A stretch of DNA of 64,000 nt from the NCBI GenBank assembly GCA_951640165.1, contig OX621263.1, forward strand, positions 12,282,001 through 12,346,000, read 5' to 3'. The stretch's first letter is position 1; every line of letters begins with the position of its first letter. Positions 54,180 through 64,000 of this stretch are shown here, in pieces. Under the pieces are notes generated by a model that was not told where the DNA came from, made no database searches, and saw only the letters and a list, made by a program, of their open reading frames with translations. This DNA is from Pseudoips prasinana (Eukaryota > Arthropoda > Insecta > Lepidoptera > Nolidae). A program made the position numbers and the translations under genes.

Positions 54180-54780
54180 CTTACCTATAATGTTCCAGGG
54201 TGTAGAACAACATTTTCGAGCTTGTAGTAAGACCTTTAAGAAGTATGTGATAGTCATCGTAGATGCTTTTACGAAAATTTGTCAATGAATGTGTGTCAAA
54301 GATTTAACATCACGATCTGCTTGCGAGGCACTACGTAGCTTTGTCCACATATTTAGAACCCCGAAACGAATTATTTCTGATCAAGGTACATCTTTTACTG
54401 GTCAAGACTTTCAGGATTTATGCCGAGGTTGGGTCATTGAGCTCCACGAGATTGCTAGTGGTGTAAGCCGAGCTAATGGTTAGGTGGAGCGAATGATGTC
54501 CACCTTAACAAATTGTTTTACAGTGGCCGAAAATTATGAAAATTGATCCTAGAAATCTGTCTTAGGCAAAGTAAAACTCGTTTTGAATTGTACTGTAAGT
54601 AAGAGTATAGAGAAAAGCCCCTTACAGGGTAGCTAAAGTGTGTTCCAATGAGCGTTATAGGTTGGAACCAGTATCTGGGGGACGAGCCCAATATGTGTGC
54701 CATGAACGACTGCGTAAATATCCAGCTAGTTTACCTGAATTGTCAGAATGTCTTGATCCTGTAGAACCCATAATTGAATA
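54180..54780 (+). pseudogene. gypsy integrase core and chromodomain-side end, broken
   Basis: KKYVIVIVDAFTK (first D), then DLTSRSACEALRSFV, RIISDQGTSFTGQDFQDLCR (second D), EIASGVSRANG*VERMMSTLT (catalytic E, with a stop replacing Gln), LVLNCTVSK, KSPLQ, and directly PYRVAKVCSNERYRLEPVSG. The expected ~80-residue segment between SPLQ and PYRV is deleted; the junction lies in the string cccttacagg, which both sides share. Confidence 0.8.
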
Positions 54781-54984
54781 GTTTAATTTAATTATGGAAC
54801 AAATTGTATTGATTAATTTGGTATTCTAATTTGGTGTAATTAGTAATTTGGATTGAATTACTGTATTGAATCATGTTCATTGTTTGAGTTGAAACGATAA
54901 TTAAATTGTTTTGTTGAACGTAAACCCGTGTTGATAAAAGACTTATGTTCATTGCTGTTTGATAAAATATTTAATTAAACTGAA
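54781..54984. other. AT-rich spacer
   Basis: Nothing recognised. Confidence 0.35.
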
Positions 54985-55690
54985 AGCTACTACGCTTATT
55001 GAAGGGTGGATTGAAAGCCTTATCGCTTTGTCCTGATGTCCCGCTGAAAGCCATCACGCTTTGCAGTAAGGTTGGGCTCATCTGTCGTGACCCAAGGTTG
55101 ATGCTGAAAGCTGCAACGTTTTGCAGCGTGTTTTAAGTGCTGCCTCTTTGCTGTGTGTTACAGTTTATGTTGAAAGCTATTACGCTTTGCTGCGTTTTGC
55201 AGTTTATGCTGAAAGCTTCAACGCTTTTCTGTGTGTTGCCGTTTATGTTGAAAGCTTCAACGCTTTGCTGTGAGTCTAAATGCTGAAAGCTATAACGCTT
55301 TGCTGTGTGTCTAAATGCTGAAAGCTATAACGCTTTGCTGTATGTCTAAATAAATGCTGAAAGCTATAACGCTTTGCTGTGTCTCTAAATAAATGCTGAA
55401 AGCTATAACGCTTTGCTGTGTGTCTAAATAAATGCTGAAAGCTATAACGCTTTGCTGTGTTCCTAAATAAATACTGAAAACTATGATGCATTGCTGTGTG
55501 TTTAAATAAATTCTTTAAGCTATAACTCTTCGCTGTGTGCGTAAATTAATGCTGAAAGCTGTAACGCTTTGCCGAGTAATTGAACTATTGCTGAAAGCTG
55601 TAACGCTTTGCTGTGTGTTGCAGTTTATGCTGAAAGCTTCAACGCTTTGCTGAAAGTTTGAGTTCATGTTGGAAGTGGTGGTGCCTTGTT
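54985..55690. repeat. minisatellite, ~37-46-bp units, hairpin core
   Basis: About 15 units of gctgaaagctataacgcttt with spacers such as gctgtgtgtctaaata. Outer units vary; those at 55275-55480 are nearly identical. The core shares GAAAGCT..GCTTT with the 53985 array. Confidence 0.92.
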
Positions 55691-55801
55691 GGAACTGTAT
55701 AGACGATGAGCGAATTGACGCTTGGGTTAAAGTTAAGAAACCTAAGTACCGTGTGCTTAGTAAGTGACAACGCAAATGCGCGTTGATTATCAGAATGGCC
55801 G

Positions 55802-56044
55802 TGTCGGAGAATAATAAATAATCTATGCACGATTCTATAAGAATGAAGTGGCAACACTAGTAAATCATGGATATCATAATAATGGAGTGGCAACACTGTT
55901 GTACGTGTCATCGTGATTTGAAGGGTTGACATTTGACGTTGTCAATGCACTAATATCTGTCAGTAGTGCGATTGGACTTGACACTTGTTCTAGTACCGTC
56001 GCCTGCGCCGGGTGTGCGCACTGATCGATTTTAAAAATACAACA
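55802..56044 (+). repeat. gypsy 3' LTR (or second 5' LTR)
   Basis: Near-identical to 50785-51027. Preceded by cagaatggccg. Confidence 0.85.
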
Positions 56045-56098
56045 TGGCGGACACGGACCTCGTGGACGTAGATTATAATCCATCTGAATCTGCGATAT
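56045..56098 (+). repeat. repeated gag-start fragment after the right LTR
   Basis: Matches 51028-51080 with one visible change (gattataat for gattctaat), then diverges. Confidence 0.85.
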
Positions 56099-56109
56099 AT
56101 ACATTTAAT

Positions 56110-57355
56110 TAATACATTCATGCTGTGTGGTGATGGTGGCGAAAATCAGAAAATGATCACTAAACTTTTAAACTTATTCATAGACATTTCTCGGATATCA
56201 CTGGGAAGTTTGTTATAGAATCTTATATTGCCCCATAAATGAGTTACTTACTTTGTGGAGCCGGGTGGTATGAAACGCAAAGTTATGCTCATATCTAGTA
56301 TTTATATTATGAGTATCACTCTTTTTACAGAAGGAGTCTTTATATTTATGCATATAAATTAGATTGTCATATATATACTGACATGCTACAGTTAGAATGT
56401 TAATCTCTTTAAACTTCTCTCTCAAAGATTCTCGCGGACCAAGTTTATATATGGCTCTTACAGTTCTTTTTTGCAATACAAATATGGTGTTAATGTCCGC
56501 AGCGCTACCCCAGAGAAGAATTCCATAGGACGTTATACTATGAAAATAACTGAAATAAACCATTCTAGCCGTTTCCACATCAGTAAGCAGTCTTATAGTT
56601 TGAACAGCATATGCAGCAGAACTTAATTTGCCTGATAGTTTTTCTATTTGTGGGCCCCATTGAAGTTTTGAACCAATTGTGATACCCAAAAACACAGTTG
56701 ACTCAACAGGGGTCAATCCAGCCCCATTAGCTGTACATTGGTAGCCATCTGTTTCACATTAGGTGTAGAGAATTTGATGACTTTAGTTTTCTTGTCATTT
56801 AGCAAAAGATTATTCGCATTAAAGCAATGAACAACTTTAGAGATTGCGTCATTTACTTCGTCAAAATTGCGTTATTGTCGATTTATTTTAAACGTCAATG
56901 AAGTATCATCCGTAAACAAAATAATCTCTTGTTTATCCCTTACATAGTAGGGTAAGTCATTAATATAGATTAAAAATAAAAATGGGCCGAGAATCGGTCC
57001 CTGTGGAACGCCCATTACCGTTTTTACCATTTATATCGACCTTCTGAATTTTATTGCCCAAGTAAGAAGTCTAAAGTTCGAAAGCCTTGCTCCTGATGTA
57101 GTGGTGTAGTTTCTTGACAAGAGTGTCATGATGAACACTATCAAATGCTTTGGACAAATCGCAAAAAATACCTACTGCATCCTGCGAGTCCTCCCAAGCT
57201 GCGAATATACTTTTTAACAGATTGACTCTTGCATTTATAGTTAAACAACCCTTCGTGAATCCAAACTGTTTCCGATGAAGTAAATTTATGTATATTAAAG
57301 TGACTGAGCAACTGGCTAAACTTTAGCTTTTCGCGTCTCAACATCTAACTTAAAG
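56110..57355 (-). pseudogene. LINE family A: RT, broken
   Basis: 57344-57141 reads KFSQLLSHFNIHKF; around 56900-57000 the frame reads [20 protein letters not shown] and FTDDTSLTF (FxDD with Thr where Ala is usual); 56716-56213 gives FLGITIGSKLQWGPQIEKLS, YFHSITSYGILLWGSAADIN and LQKRTVRAIYKLGPRESLRE. This is the end of a CR1/Jockey-like RT. Several frameshifts. Family copies at 3900-4512 and 43660-44110. Confidence 0.85.
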
Positions 57356-57427
57356 GTGACAATGTGTATGATAATGACATCCCATATACTCACGTTTATG
57401 CTTAATTTACTCAACGCATTAAGACAA

Positions 57428-58075
57428 TCACATGCAGTGTCTAGCAATTCTTTCAAAGAGACCTTTTAGAATGCAGTTGGTTAGATATTTTTTATTGCTA
57501 TACCTTTTGCCTAGTAGATCCCAACATTGAACATAATTGGCGGCAGCTATAGGAGTGTGACGTATTAATTGTTCTGCTTCGCCAGAAAGGTGACTTTTAA
57601 GATAATGAAACTTTTGCACATCATATAATGCCTGGTTATTATGTACTAATGAGGTAAAAAGATCATGGAATATTGTCCACTCATCATATTTACCTGTGAA
57701 TATACGTATGGAAATTTTGGGCAATTTTACAAGTGAACTATTTAATTTACTAGTACTTGATGAGGTATCGTTGGCCTTTTGCACGGACACCGTGGCTAAA
57801 CGAATATCATACAAAATCGATTTCATCAAACATTTGTAAGTTATGTAAGTGTCCTCTGTTGTATCGTAAATATCCTCTAATTTTTGCTCTGTGCCCTCTG
57901 GGATAGTATACGCATATAATTTATACTTAAATAAAATCCAATTTTGTTCTAATAATTATTGTTTAGTTTCTATGTATTCTAGGGTTAATCTATCTTTACC
58001 ACATTTCTTAAAATTAGTTAAACCCTTTGATATCACATTTTGTTGATCTTTATAAACTTTGAGTAATCCTTCCAT
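57428..58075 (-). pseudogene. BEL/Pao gag, second element, one in-frame stop
   Basis: Starts at an ATG (58075): MEGLLKVYKDQQNVISKGLT, with the N-terminal helical region, a TAA at about 57959, then in the same frame NWILFKYKLYAYTIPEGTEQ, then KLPKISIRIFTGKYDEWTIF, HDLFTSLVHNNQAL and FHYLKSHLSGEAEQLI, the DUF1759-type Gag signature. Ends in GKRYSNKKYL where LINE-A sequence begins. Only one stop in 216 codons, so less decayed than the copy at 2158. Confidence 0.88.
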
Positions 58076-58948
58076 TTTGTAATGTAATTAATGATCAAAA
58101 CTAATAGCAATATATTAATTTAAAATTGTTCTAAAACAAGAAACAAATGTGTAAATTGTATATTAAAAATAGGTAAATAAAAAGTTATATTTTTTTTCAA
58201 AGTTAATTTCTGTAAAATATGTTAAGTGTACGAACTGGTTAAAATTTGTTAAAAGTTATTCGACGTTCAAAAATATGAGTAAGTTTTAAGTCACAAATGC
58301 ATTAAAATTTTATAAGTCAATGTAAACAAAAAAGTTAAAAATATTACAAGTTCCAAATTACTGGTCAAAATTTTACAAGTTTTTGGCAAAACACAAAACC
58401 TGATGGAAATCGGACATAGATTCCTTGTTCCCCCGTTTTTCATTATTCTAAGTCCTTAACTAACATGCACACAAATTACAACAAATTTATTCTAATTCTA
58501 AAAATGTTCTAAAATTTTATAAGTGCCAAAATATGCTGAATTTTCCGTCCGGTATTCACGATTATTCTAAGTTGAAATAATTACTACTTGGCACTTGAAC
58601 TGTTGCTCTGATTACGGAAAGGATAAAAAGGTAAACAAATGTACTCACAAAATGCACTTCACACAAACACCATGTGGCGCCATTTGTGGCCGCACGTTCA
58701 ATTCACTATGTATGACGTCCCTGTGACGTCACGAAACTGCGCCTGCGTCACCGTGTTGTCCTCGTGAAGTGTTGTACTGCGACTGGTGTCCTCTGATGAC
58801 CACTCGTTGAACTAAAAGTAACCTCTGTCACCGCTCCTTGTATAGCTCCGGGAATGCTGGCGGGGTGGGAAGCGGGGCCAGCGGTGGCCAGCGGTCCACA
58901 CTTGTGTCAAAAAATCCTGGTCCGTACTATCCGGGTCGTTAGGACCAA
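58076..58948 (-). other. leader of the second BEL/Pao element
   Basis: Non-coding; on the minus strand it begins TTGGTCCTAACGACCCGG right after the LTR. Confidence 0.6.
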
Positions 58949-59182
58949 TGTTGAGTGCCCAAGCAGTTCAGGGGTGTGTTTGGGGTTTTAAATAAATAAA
59001 ACACTCAAAACTGTACTGAAGCTGGTATATTGTCAACAAAAATTATCGATAGCTATATAGTATTTTGTGAACGAAACCAATGGGACTTTTAACGAGCTTA
59101 ACAGCGCCACATATTGACGCGGTGACGAACCGCAGTAAACAACTGGTTTACCTCCACAACATCCAATCCAGTCTCCACAACA
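58949..59182 (-). mobile_element. 5' LTR of the second BEL/Pao element
   Basis: On the minus strand ends ..GCACTCAACA (58949). The outer end is at 59182 or 59161, both preceded by ccacaaca, giving TGTTGTGG starts. No partner LTR in the window. Confidence 0.6.
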
Positions 59183-59304
59183 TAGTATTAAGTACCTACA
59201 TCACCAAATTGTACTTTGAATGTAAGAAAATGTCTGTGCAGAAAAAAATAAACGATACAACTGCTAATAGTCTTACGACTGATTTCATGATACCACATAA
59301 AAGT

Positions 59305-59498
59305 ATAATCACGCTAATATCACCCAAATATTATAAAGGCGAAAGTTTGTGAGTTAGTGTGCTGTTTGTTACTTCTTCACGTCTAAACGGCTGGAGTAAT
59401 TTTAATAAAATTTGGTGTGGAGTTAGCTGACAACCTGGATTAACGAATAGGCTATAATTTATAAAGTTTAACACGGGTAAAACCGCAGGGCACAGCTA
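59305..59498 (+). mobile_element. Lep1-type Helitron-like element
   Basis: 'atattataaaggcgaaagtttgtgag' near the start and 'ggtaaaaccgcagggcacagct' at the end. Confidence 0.65.
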
Positions 59499-59629
59499 TT
59501 AATACAAAAAATATAACCTTCGCGATGATTCTACGATAACCTAAAATAAAAACTATCTTTATATGGATCTTTCGATATGTTGATTATAATTGTTGCAAGG
59601 TGAACTGTGAATAGAAAAACTTCATCGTC

Positions 59630-59860
59630 ATCATATATTCGCCGTAAGACGTCCACAGCTGGACAAAGGCCTCCCCCAAAGATCTCCACAATTGCTGGTC
59701 TTGCGCTTTTTGCATCCAGCGATTTCCAGCGACCCGCACAAAATCCTCGATCCCTCTTGTAGGAGGCTTGCCCACGCTGCGTCTTCCGGTTCATGGTCGA
59801 CAGTCGAGAACCTTTCTGCCCCAACGGCCATCGGTTCTACGAGCTATGTGGCCCGAGATA
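59630..59860 (+). mobile_element. dispersed repeat fragment
   Basis: 'cgtccacagctggacaaaggcctcccccaaagatctccaca', 'cacgctgcgtcttccgg' and 'cggttctacgagctatgtggcc'; related to 52665-52760. Known to me as a frequent lepidopteran repeat. ORFs here are by-products. Confidence 0.7.
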
Positions 59861-60746
59861 AGTGCCTAACTTTCGTATTTATAATATTAGTTCCAAGGTG
59901 TATGGTAGGAAACAAAACGAAAGGCCTCGGTTGACTTTTACTTGTATTTCGTAACCCTGAGGTAGTTAAATTGGTTGAAAGAAATGGTTAAATCGTCCTC
60001 GTAGTTGGAAAATTAAATAACTCCGATTTTGGCGAAATTGACTTTATCCTATTTTCAAAACACCTAAAACCTGCCGCATATTTGAGCCTTACAGGCGTTT
60101 TCGTATCTTATTCCGTTCCAAAGATATAGCCATTTTTGTCAGACAGGTCATGACAGGTGGAATAATAAATATCTTCAGACAAACACAATTTTTTTAAAGG
60201 AAAACTAAGTAACTCAGTAAATAAATCAATAACTGTGGTCAATGACAAGATGAATGTCAAATAAATTAAATAACTTGAGTTGTTGAATTTTTCCTCAACT
60301 TATAAATTCTTTCACAAAACTAACTTAGTTCTAGGAAAACTAAATAACTCTATTTATTTAATTCTGCGATTCAGAATTCTGATATAACGTACAATCGCGG
60401 ACATTTACGGTGCACCGTTTCCGGCACAAAATACTTTGCGCTACAATACTTGGTAAACCCCGCCCATCATACTTTCGACCAATCACAGGTGATAGATGAC
60501 CACGTTGCTTTGTTTACACGTTCATTCATTCATTAATAGATAAGAAAAAACATTGGCTCAGTTGCAATTTGTACTTAACAGGTTGTCAATGCATCCGCAT
60601 TTCCGTTTTTCATACTTTATTTCGTTATATTTAATACATTTTGACCCGTGCTGTGTTTTTTGGACTTGATTCTGATTCTTTTATGGTGACCTGTGCTTTG
60701 TTTTTTGGACTGTTGAATGTGTTGTTGTATTTAACCTACTGGAAAG
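59861..60746. other. spacer / 5' flank of the HTH exon
   Basis: No repeat recognised. The last ~350 bp could contain a promoter and 5' UTR for the exon that follows. Confidence 0.35.
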
Positions 60747-60845
60747 ATGCCCCGAAACCTCCTAAGAGAGGAAAGAAACCAAATTTTAGTCCTATATAAC
60801 CAAGGACTGAATATCACACAAATAGCCGAGGAATTAAATGTTGCG
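60747..60845 (+). CDS. first coding exon of a helix-turn-helix protein (transposase-like)
   Basis: ATG then 33 codons, MPRNLLREERNQILVLYNQG and LNITQIAEELNVA, followed by a consensus donor gtaagt at 60846. The pattern 'xxRxxILxLxxxGxxxxxIAxxLxV' is the first helix-turn-helix of Tc1/mariner-type (IS630-like) transposases and related DNA-binding proteins. No downstream exon with a DDE/D core was found before 61797, where an LTR element starts. It may be the stub of an intron-containing transposase or a domesticated gene interrupted by the later insertion. Confidence 0.5.
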
Positions 60846-61141
60846 GTAAGTAAATATCAAGTACACTATTTGTAGAGTTTTGGAAAATTATTATTTTAGT
60901 ATGTAACAAATGGAAGTATTTTTTTAATTTATTCGTATTCATAATTTTTATGTTACTAAATTGGACGATTTATAATGTTATTATTTAGTCAATTAATTGT
61001 GAAATTGTTGCTAGTATTATTTTACACTCGTAAAACCTACTAAAAATACGTTAAGTAAAATTTAATAATTATTCATTTTGTCTCAGTGAAGATAACCAAA
61101 TAAAAATTTAGCTATTGTCACTGAGAAGAAATAAATAATAA

Positions 61142-61275
61142 TATCTATACTAATATTATAACGAGAAAAGGTTTGTATGTGTTTGTAACGAATATGCTCA
61201 AAAAGTACTGAACCGATTTTAAAAATACTTTTACCATTTAAATGCTACATTAGCACTGATTAATATAGGCTTTTT
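61142..61275 (+). mobile_element. Lep1-type Helitron-like element, truncated
   Basis: 'tctatactaatattataacgagaaaaggtttgtatg' and 'aaagtactgaaccgatttt' are the canonical start; the 3' half is missing. Confidence 0.75.
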
Positions 61276-61639
61276 TTAATTGCAAGAAAGAAATAAGGAT
61301 CCCTACTAAAACTACAATAATGTTACCCAAGGTGTAAAAAAATGCCTATAAAATATCTATCTTCGCATGCGCTGCGAAAACTATTGATAATAGAAAAATA
61401 CGTCGCAATAGCATGTGTATAACTATTGCAATTATGTCACTATAACGATTTTTCAATATATTAAAATTTTATAGAAATTCCGACCAAAATCAGACCAAGT
61501 TATTTATACATTTGCCTTAATCCTTACCTAAATAAATGATTTCTCAAGCAAGGCTATTTAAATACCTGTAAATTACTTTTTAGTTTATTAAAATCGGACA
61601 TTCCATTTGAAAGATATTACGAGTTTAAAATTGAAATAT
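61276..61639. other. spacer, nothing recognised
   Basis: AT-rich, no gene. Confidence 0.35.
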
Positions 61640-61796
61640 AATTAATAAGAAAACCTGCCAAGTGCGAGTCGGACTCGCGCACAAAGGGTTCAGTACCATT
61701 ACTTATAAAAACGAGCAAAAAATTCCATTCTATAAAAACGTTTGTTGTATGGGAGCACCCTTAAGTATTTATTGTATTTTGTTTTTTAGTATTTGT
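61640..61796 (+). mobile_element. common lepidopteran dispersed repeat, interrupted
   Basis: 'gccaagtgcgagtcggactcgcgcac', 'gggttcagtacc' and 'ttgttgtatgggagcacccttaag..tagtatttgttgt' are hallmarks. It stops where the LTR element begins. Confidence 0.7.
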
Positions 61797-61957
61797 TGTA
61801 ATTGAGGTGTAGTAATATGTATGTGTGTATCTTAGTATCTATCTAGTAGTATGTGTGTGTAATAGATCTAATATAAAACTATGTTATTCATTCCTAAGGA
61901 GAGTATTAAATCATAATTAATCGAATGCAGTTGTTTCAATAACACTAAATCCCCTCA
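61797..61957 (+). repeat. tentative 5' LTR
   Basis: Begins tgtaattgag where the preceding repeat breaks off and ends cccctca, followed by tggcgacccgtgcc, a primer-binding-site-like string. 161 bp; contains aatataaaact. The 3' LTR is outside the window, so the left limit is unproven. Confidence 0.45.
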
Positions 61958-61974
61958 TGGCGACCCGTGCCATA
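61958..61974 (+). other. primer-binding-site-like sequence
   Basis: tggcgacccgtgccata; TGGCGACC start suits an Arg-tRNA-type PBS, unassigned. Confidence 0.5.
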
Positions 61975-62169
61975 TTTGGGGCTCGCGACGCGAATACGGT
62001 ATCGGTATAGTGTTACGGCTCCAAATGAATCGAACAATGAATCAAGAAAGTGAAGTTAATTTCGGATGCGGCATGTAAAATAAGTGTAAACTATGAACAG
62101 TATATATTATATATTTTATTTAACATATATTTTTGTTAAATAGTGCGCGAATTAAAATCATCGTATAAA

Positions 62170-62481
62170 ATGTGCCGTTCAAACTATGAAAAAGAGCAGA
62201 TATTTTTGAACCAGAATGCTGCGGGTTCAAACAATGCAGATGTGGAGCAGTTTAAGCTGCATATGTCAAGTATCAGCATTGTCCTCATAATCATCGCTAC
62301 TCTGTTGGGTCTTGGTGCATTATACTTCGTATGGAAACAGTATAGGAAATGCCACCATACTTGGATCAGAGACCAAATAATGCAGAATAATTTTCGGCGA
62401 TCATTTAACCGGTCCAGAGATGTACGTGGAGAGGAGCGCGAGCGCGACCTACGTATCCCGATGAGAGACATACCTAAGTAA
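62170..62481 (+). CDS. small single-pass membrane protein ORF in the LTR element leader
   Basis: From the first ATG, 103 codons to TAA; a GTG nine codons upstream is in the same frame. About residues 38-62 are strongly hydrophobic (ISIVLIIIATLLGLGALYFV), followed by a basic juxtamembrane stretch (WKQYRKC) and an Arg-rich tail (RRSFNRSRD..RERDLRIPMRD). That suggests one membrane helix with a cytoplasmic basic tail. It lies between the presumed PBS and gag, where Ty3/gypsy elements normally have no gene. Function unknown. It might be a leader peptide or a displaced remnant of an envelope-type protein; this is speculation. Confidence 0.5.
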   Translation: MCRSNYEKEQIFLNQNAAGSNNADVEQFKLHMSSISIVLIIIATLLGLGALYFVWKQYRKCHHTWIRDQIMQNNFRRSFNRSRDVRGEERERDLRIPMRDIPK

Positions 62482-62806
62482 ATAGTATTTCGTGCGGCAG
62501 CCAAAATTAGTTGAATTAAGTGCGTCAAATTACTATAAAAGTGCGATAAAGTGCGGTTTAATGTATAGTATTAATGCGTCATTTTTTATTTTAAAATTAA
62601 CCTCAACAATAATGGACATCCAAATAATTATTCTATAGACTCTAAGTTTAAAGTAATACCAAATCAATGTATTGTAATTGCTCATTAATCGTCTCAATGT
62701 ATCGTGGATCGACTTACACTCTACAACACCTACTACGGTAACTCACTGTGACTTAGTGAGATTGTGGTATGTATTCTTTAAGTAATTATGTATTTATTGT
62801 AAGGTA

Positions 62807-64000
62807 ATGGAAGATGATTTACTTGAATGTTTAAAAGAACTTAAGAGTATAAGAAAATATTTAATTAAGAAAGGAAAATTAAGATTTAAAGGAAATGTTA
62901 TTAAAAATAGATTAGAAGAGACTAAGGAAATTTATAATAGAAGTCAGGAAATAATTCAATTTTTGTCTTCAGAACAAGGCTCAAAATCAAAAATTTTGGA
63001 ATCTTTAATTTTAATACAAAATGGGATAAAATCTTATTATTTACAAATTATTGATTTATGTTCCGAAAATAAAGTAGTTTCTGATATCGACAGTAGTGGA
63101 AGTGATTTTTGTGAAACTAGCTCAAACCCAGATTTAATCATGGAGTTCGATTTAAAAACGGCCTGTAGTTTGATTCCGATTATGAACAGTAATGAAAGTA
63201 ACATCAAAAGTATCATTGACTCGGTAGAAATGTATGCCGATATGTTATCGGAATCGGGAAAATTATTACTGATTAAATTTGTTTTAAAAAGTAGACTGTC
63301 CGAAAATGCAAAATTACGCATGTGTGATGATTACAAGTCGGTAACAGAGTTGATTAAGCAATTAAAAGACACTTTATTACCTAAAAAATCGTTCACTGCT
63401 ATACAATCACGGTTACAGAGTACAACTCAGGGTTGGCGTACAATAGATCAGTTTGGTACCGAATTAGAAAAACTATTCACCAATTTAACCATAGCTCAGG
63501 CAAATGGCAATTCTGAAAATTATGGTGTATTAAAACCGTTAAATGAGAAAATGGCCATTAAACAATTTGCAGATGGGTTAAGTAATTCCCGGCTCAGCAC
63601 AATAATCGCAGCGCGTAATTACGACAGCTTGAAAGACGCGATTCAGGCCGCCAAGGATGAAGAGTTGACATCGGCATCATCTTCGACGGGTGAAAATGTC
63701 ATGCAGTTTTCTCATCGTGGACGAGGTAAGTCTCAATTTAATAGTTTCCAGCAAGGCCAATTCTTCGGTCAACAGTCTCGTGGACAACGAGGACGATATA
63801 ATTATCGTCAGAATTCAAATAATTTTAATACTTTCAGAAGAGGTAACTTTAGAGGTAATTTTAACAATTTTGCCAGAGGAAATTTTCGCGGTAATAATTC
63901 ATATTATCATGCCCGTACTAATGGTACAAGTTCGTACAATAACACACAGCGAGGACGAGTTCATCAAACGTCGAGTGAAAATCGATCGAGGTTCGAGAAT
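62807..64000 (+). CDS. LTR retrotransposon Gag, open to window end
   Basis: An uninterrupted frame of 398 codons from ATG (62807) to the last base, without a stop. N-terminal 100 residues are basic and helical (LLECLKELKSIRKYLIKKGK). Residues ~110-290 are helical Gag-core text (SLIPIMNSNESNIKSIIDSV, LLIKFVLKSRLSENAKLRM, AIKQFADGLSNSRLSTIIAA). After SSSTGENVMQFSH the tail is Gly/Arg/Asn-rich with RGNFRGNF-type repeats, which suggests RNA binding in place of, or before, a zinc knuckle. This fits Gag of a Ty3/gypsy element of the insect type. No defect seen, so this may be an intact element continuing to the right. Confidence 0.8.
   Translation, partial: MEDDLLECLKELKSIRKYLIKKGKLRFKGNVIKNRLEETKEIYNRSQEIIQFLSSEQGSKSKILESLILIQNGIKSYYLQIIDLCSENKVVSDIDSSGSDFCETSSNPDLIMEFDLKTACSLIPIMNSNESNIKSIIDSVEMYADMLSESGKLLLIKFVLKSRLSENAKLRMCDDYKSVTELIKQLKDTLLPKKSFTAIQSRLQSTTQGWRTIDQFGTELEKLFTNLTIAQANGNSENYGVLKPLNEKMAIKQFADGLSNSRLSTIIAARNYDSLKDAIQAAKDEELTSASSSTGENVMQFSHRGRGKSQFNSFQQGQFFGQQSRGQRGRYNYRQNSNNFNTFRRGNFRGNFNNFARGNFRGNNSYYHARTNGTSSYNNTQRGRVHQTSSENRSRFEN

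Larger units (their letters stand above)
50785..56098 (+). mobile_element. Ty3/gypsy element, decayed and rearranged
   Basis: Bounded by 243-bp LTRs (50785-51027 and 55802-56044) starting TGTCGGAG and ending TACAACA. Internal order: gag start, protease, inserted repeat, a displaced integrase C-terminus, minisatellite, integrase core, second minisatellite. No RT is recognisable. The right LTR is followed by 53 bp of gag-start sequence again. Confidence 0.8.

Noticed and set aside
55276..55775. Minus-strand ORFs with repeating 'RHTAKRYSFQHLF' text
   Set aside because: By-products of the hairpin minisatellite.

Overview
This is repeat-dominated nuclear DNA from an insect, almost certainly a moth or butterfly (Lepidoptera). 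The repeats point there: several Helitron-like Lep1-type elements ending in the familiar cccgcgg..cttcg / gggcacagct motif, a tRNA-derived SINE, the 'aagtgcgagtcggactcgcgcac' dispersed repeat, R1-, RTE- and CR1-type LINEs, BEL/Pao and Ty3/gypsy LTR elements, and long AT-rich spacers. No rRNA, true tRNA gene or CRISPR was seen. Boundaries were read by eye; family names rest on motifs visible in translations, not on database searches.

Layout. 1-5000: a ~135-bp tandem array, then a truncated BEL/Pao element (gag plus 5' LTR, minus strand) lodged in the reverse-transcriptase region of a LINE. 5000-9000: Helitron-like copies, a 60-bp tandem array and one probable host exon, the last exon of a serine-protease-like gene that lacks the catalytic serine. 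9011-17110: an 8.1-kb foldback-type transposon with huge inverted arms made of ~343-bp tandem repeats, a perfect 9-bp target-site duplication and a broken ubiquitin-protease-like ORF in the centre. 18601-22586: a recent, non-autonomous Ty3/gypsy element with 963-bp LTRs. 23246-29653: a recent full-length R1-clade LINE with an 11-bp target duplication, a poly(A) tail and one frameshift in ORF2. 30000-38200: Helitron-like copies, an RTE LINE fragment and a BEL/Pao pol gene split by a CR1-like LINE whose 5' end is inverted. 38800-44500: microsatellite, a decayed gypsy element, minisatellite and a complex inverted duplication. 44765-49080: a decayed R1/LOA-type LINE with RNase H. 49582-50326: two exons in matching phase from an unrecognised host gene. 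50573-56098: a SINE and a rearranged gypsy element carrying hairpin minisatellites. 56110-59182: a LINE and a second BEL/Pao 5' end. 60747-60845: first coding exon of a helix-turn-helix protein, probably a transposase. 61797-64000: 5' end of an intact LTR retrotransposon with an unusual small membrane-protein ORF ahead of gag; gag runs off the window.

Almost all coding sequence belongs to mobile elements, so there is no shared pathway. The elements nest: Pao in LINE, CR1 in Pao, SINE beside gypsy. One theme recurs at the mutational level: short perfect inverted duplications, several of them absent from the paralogous copy in this window, which suggests template switching.
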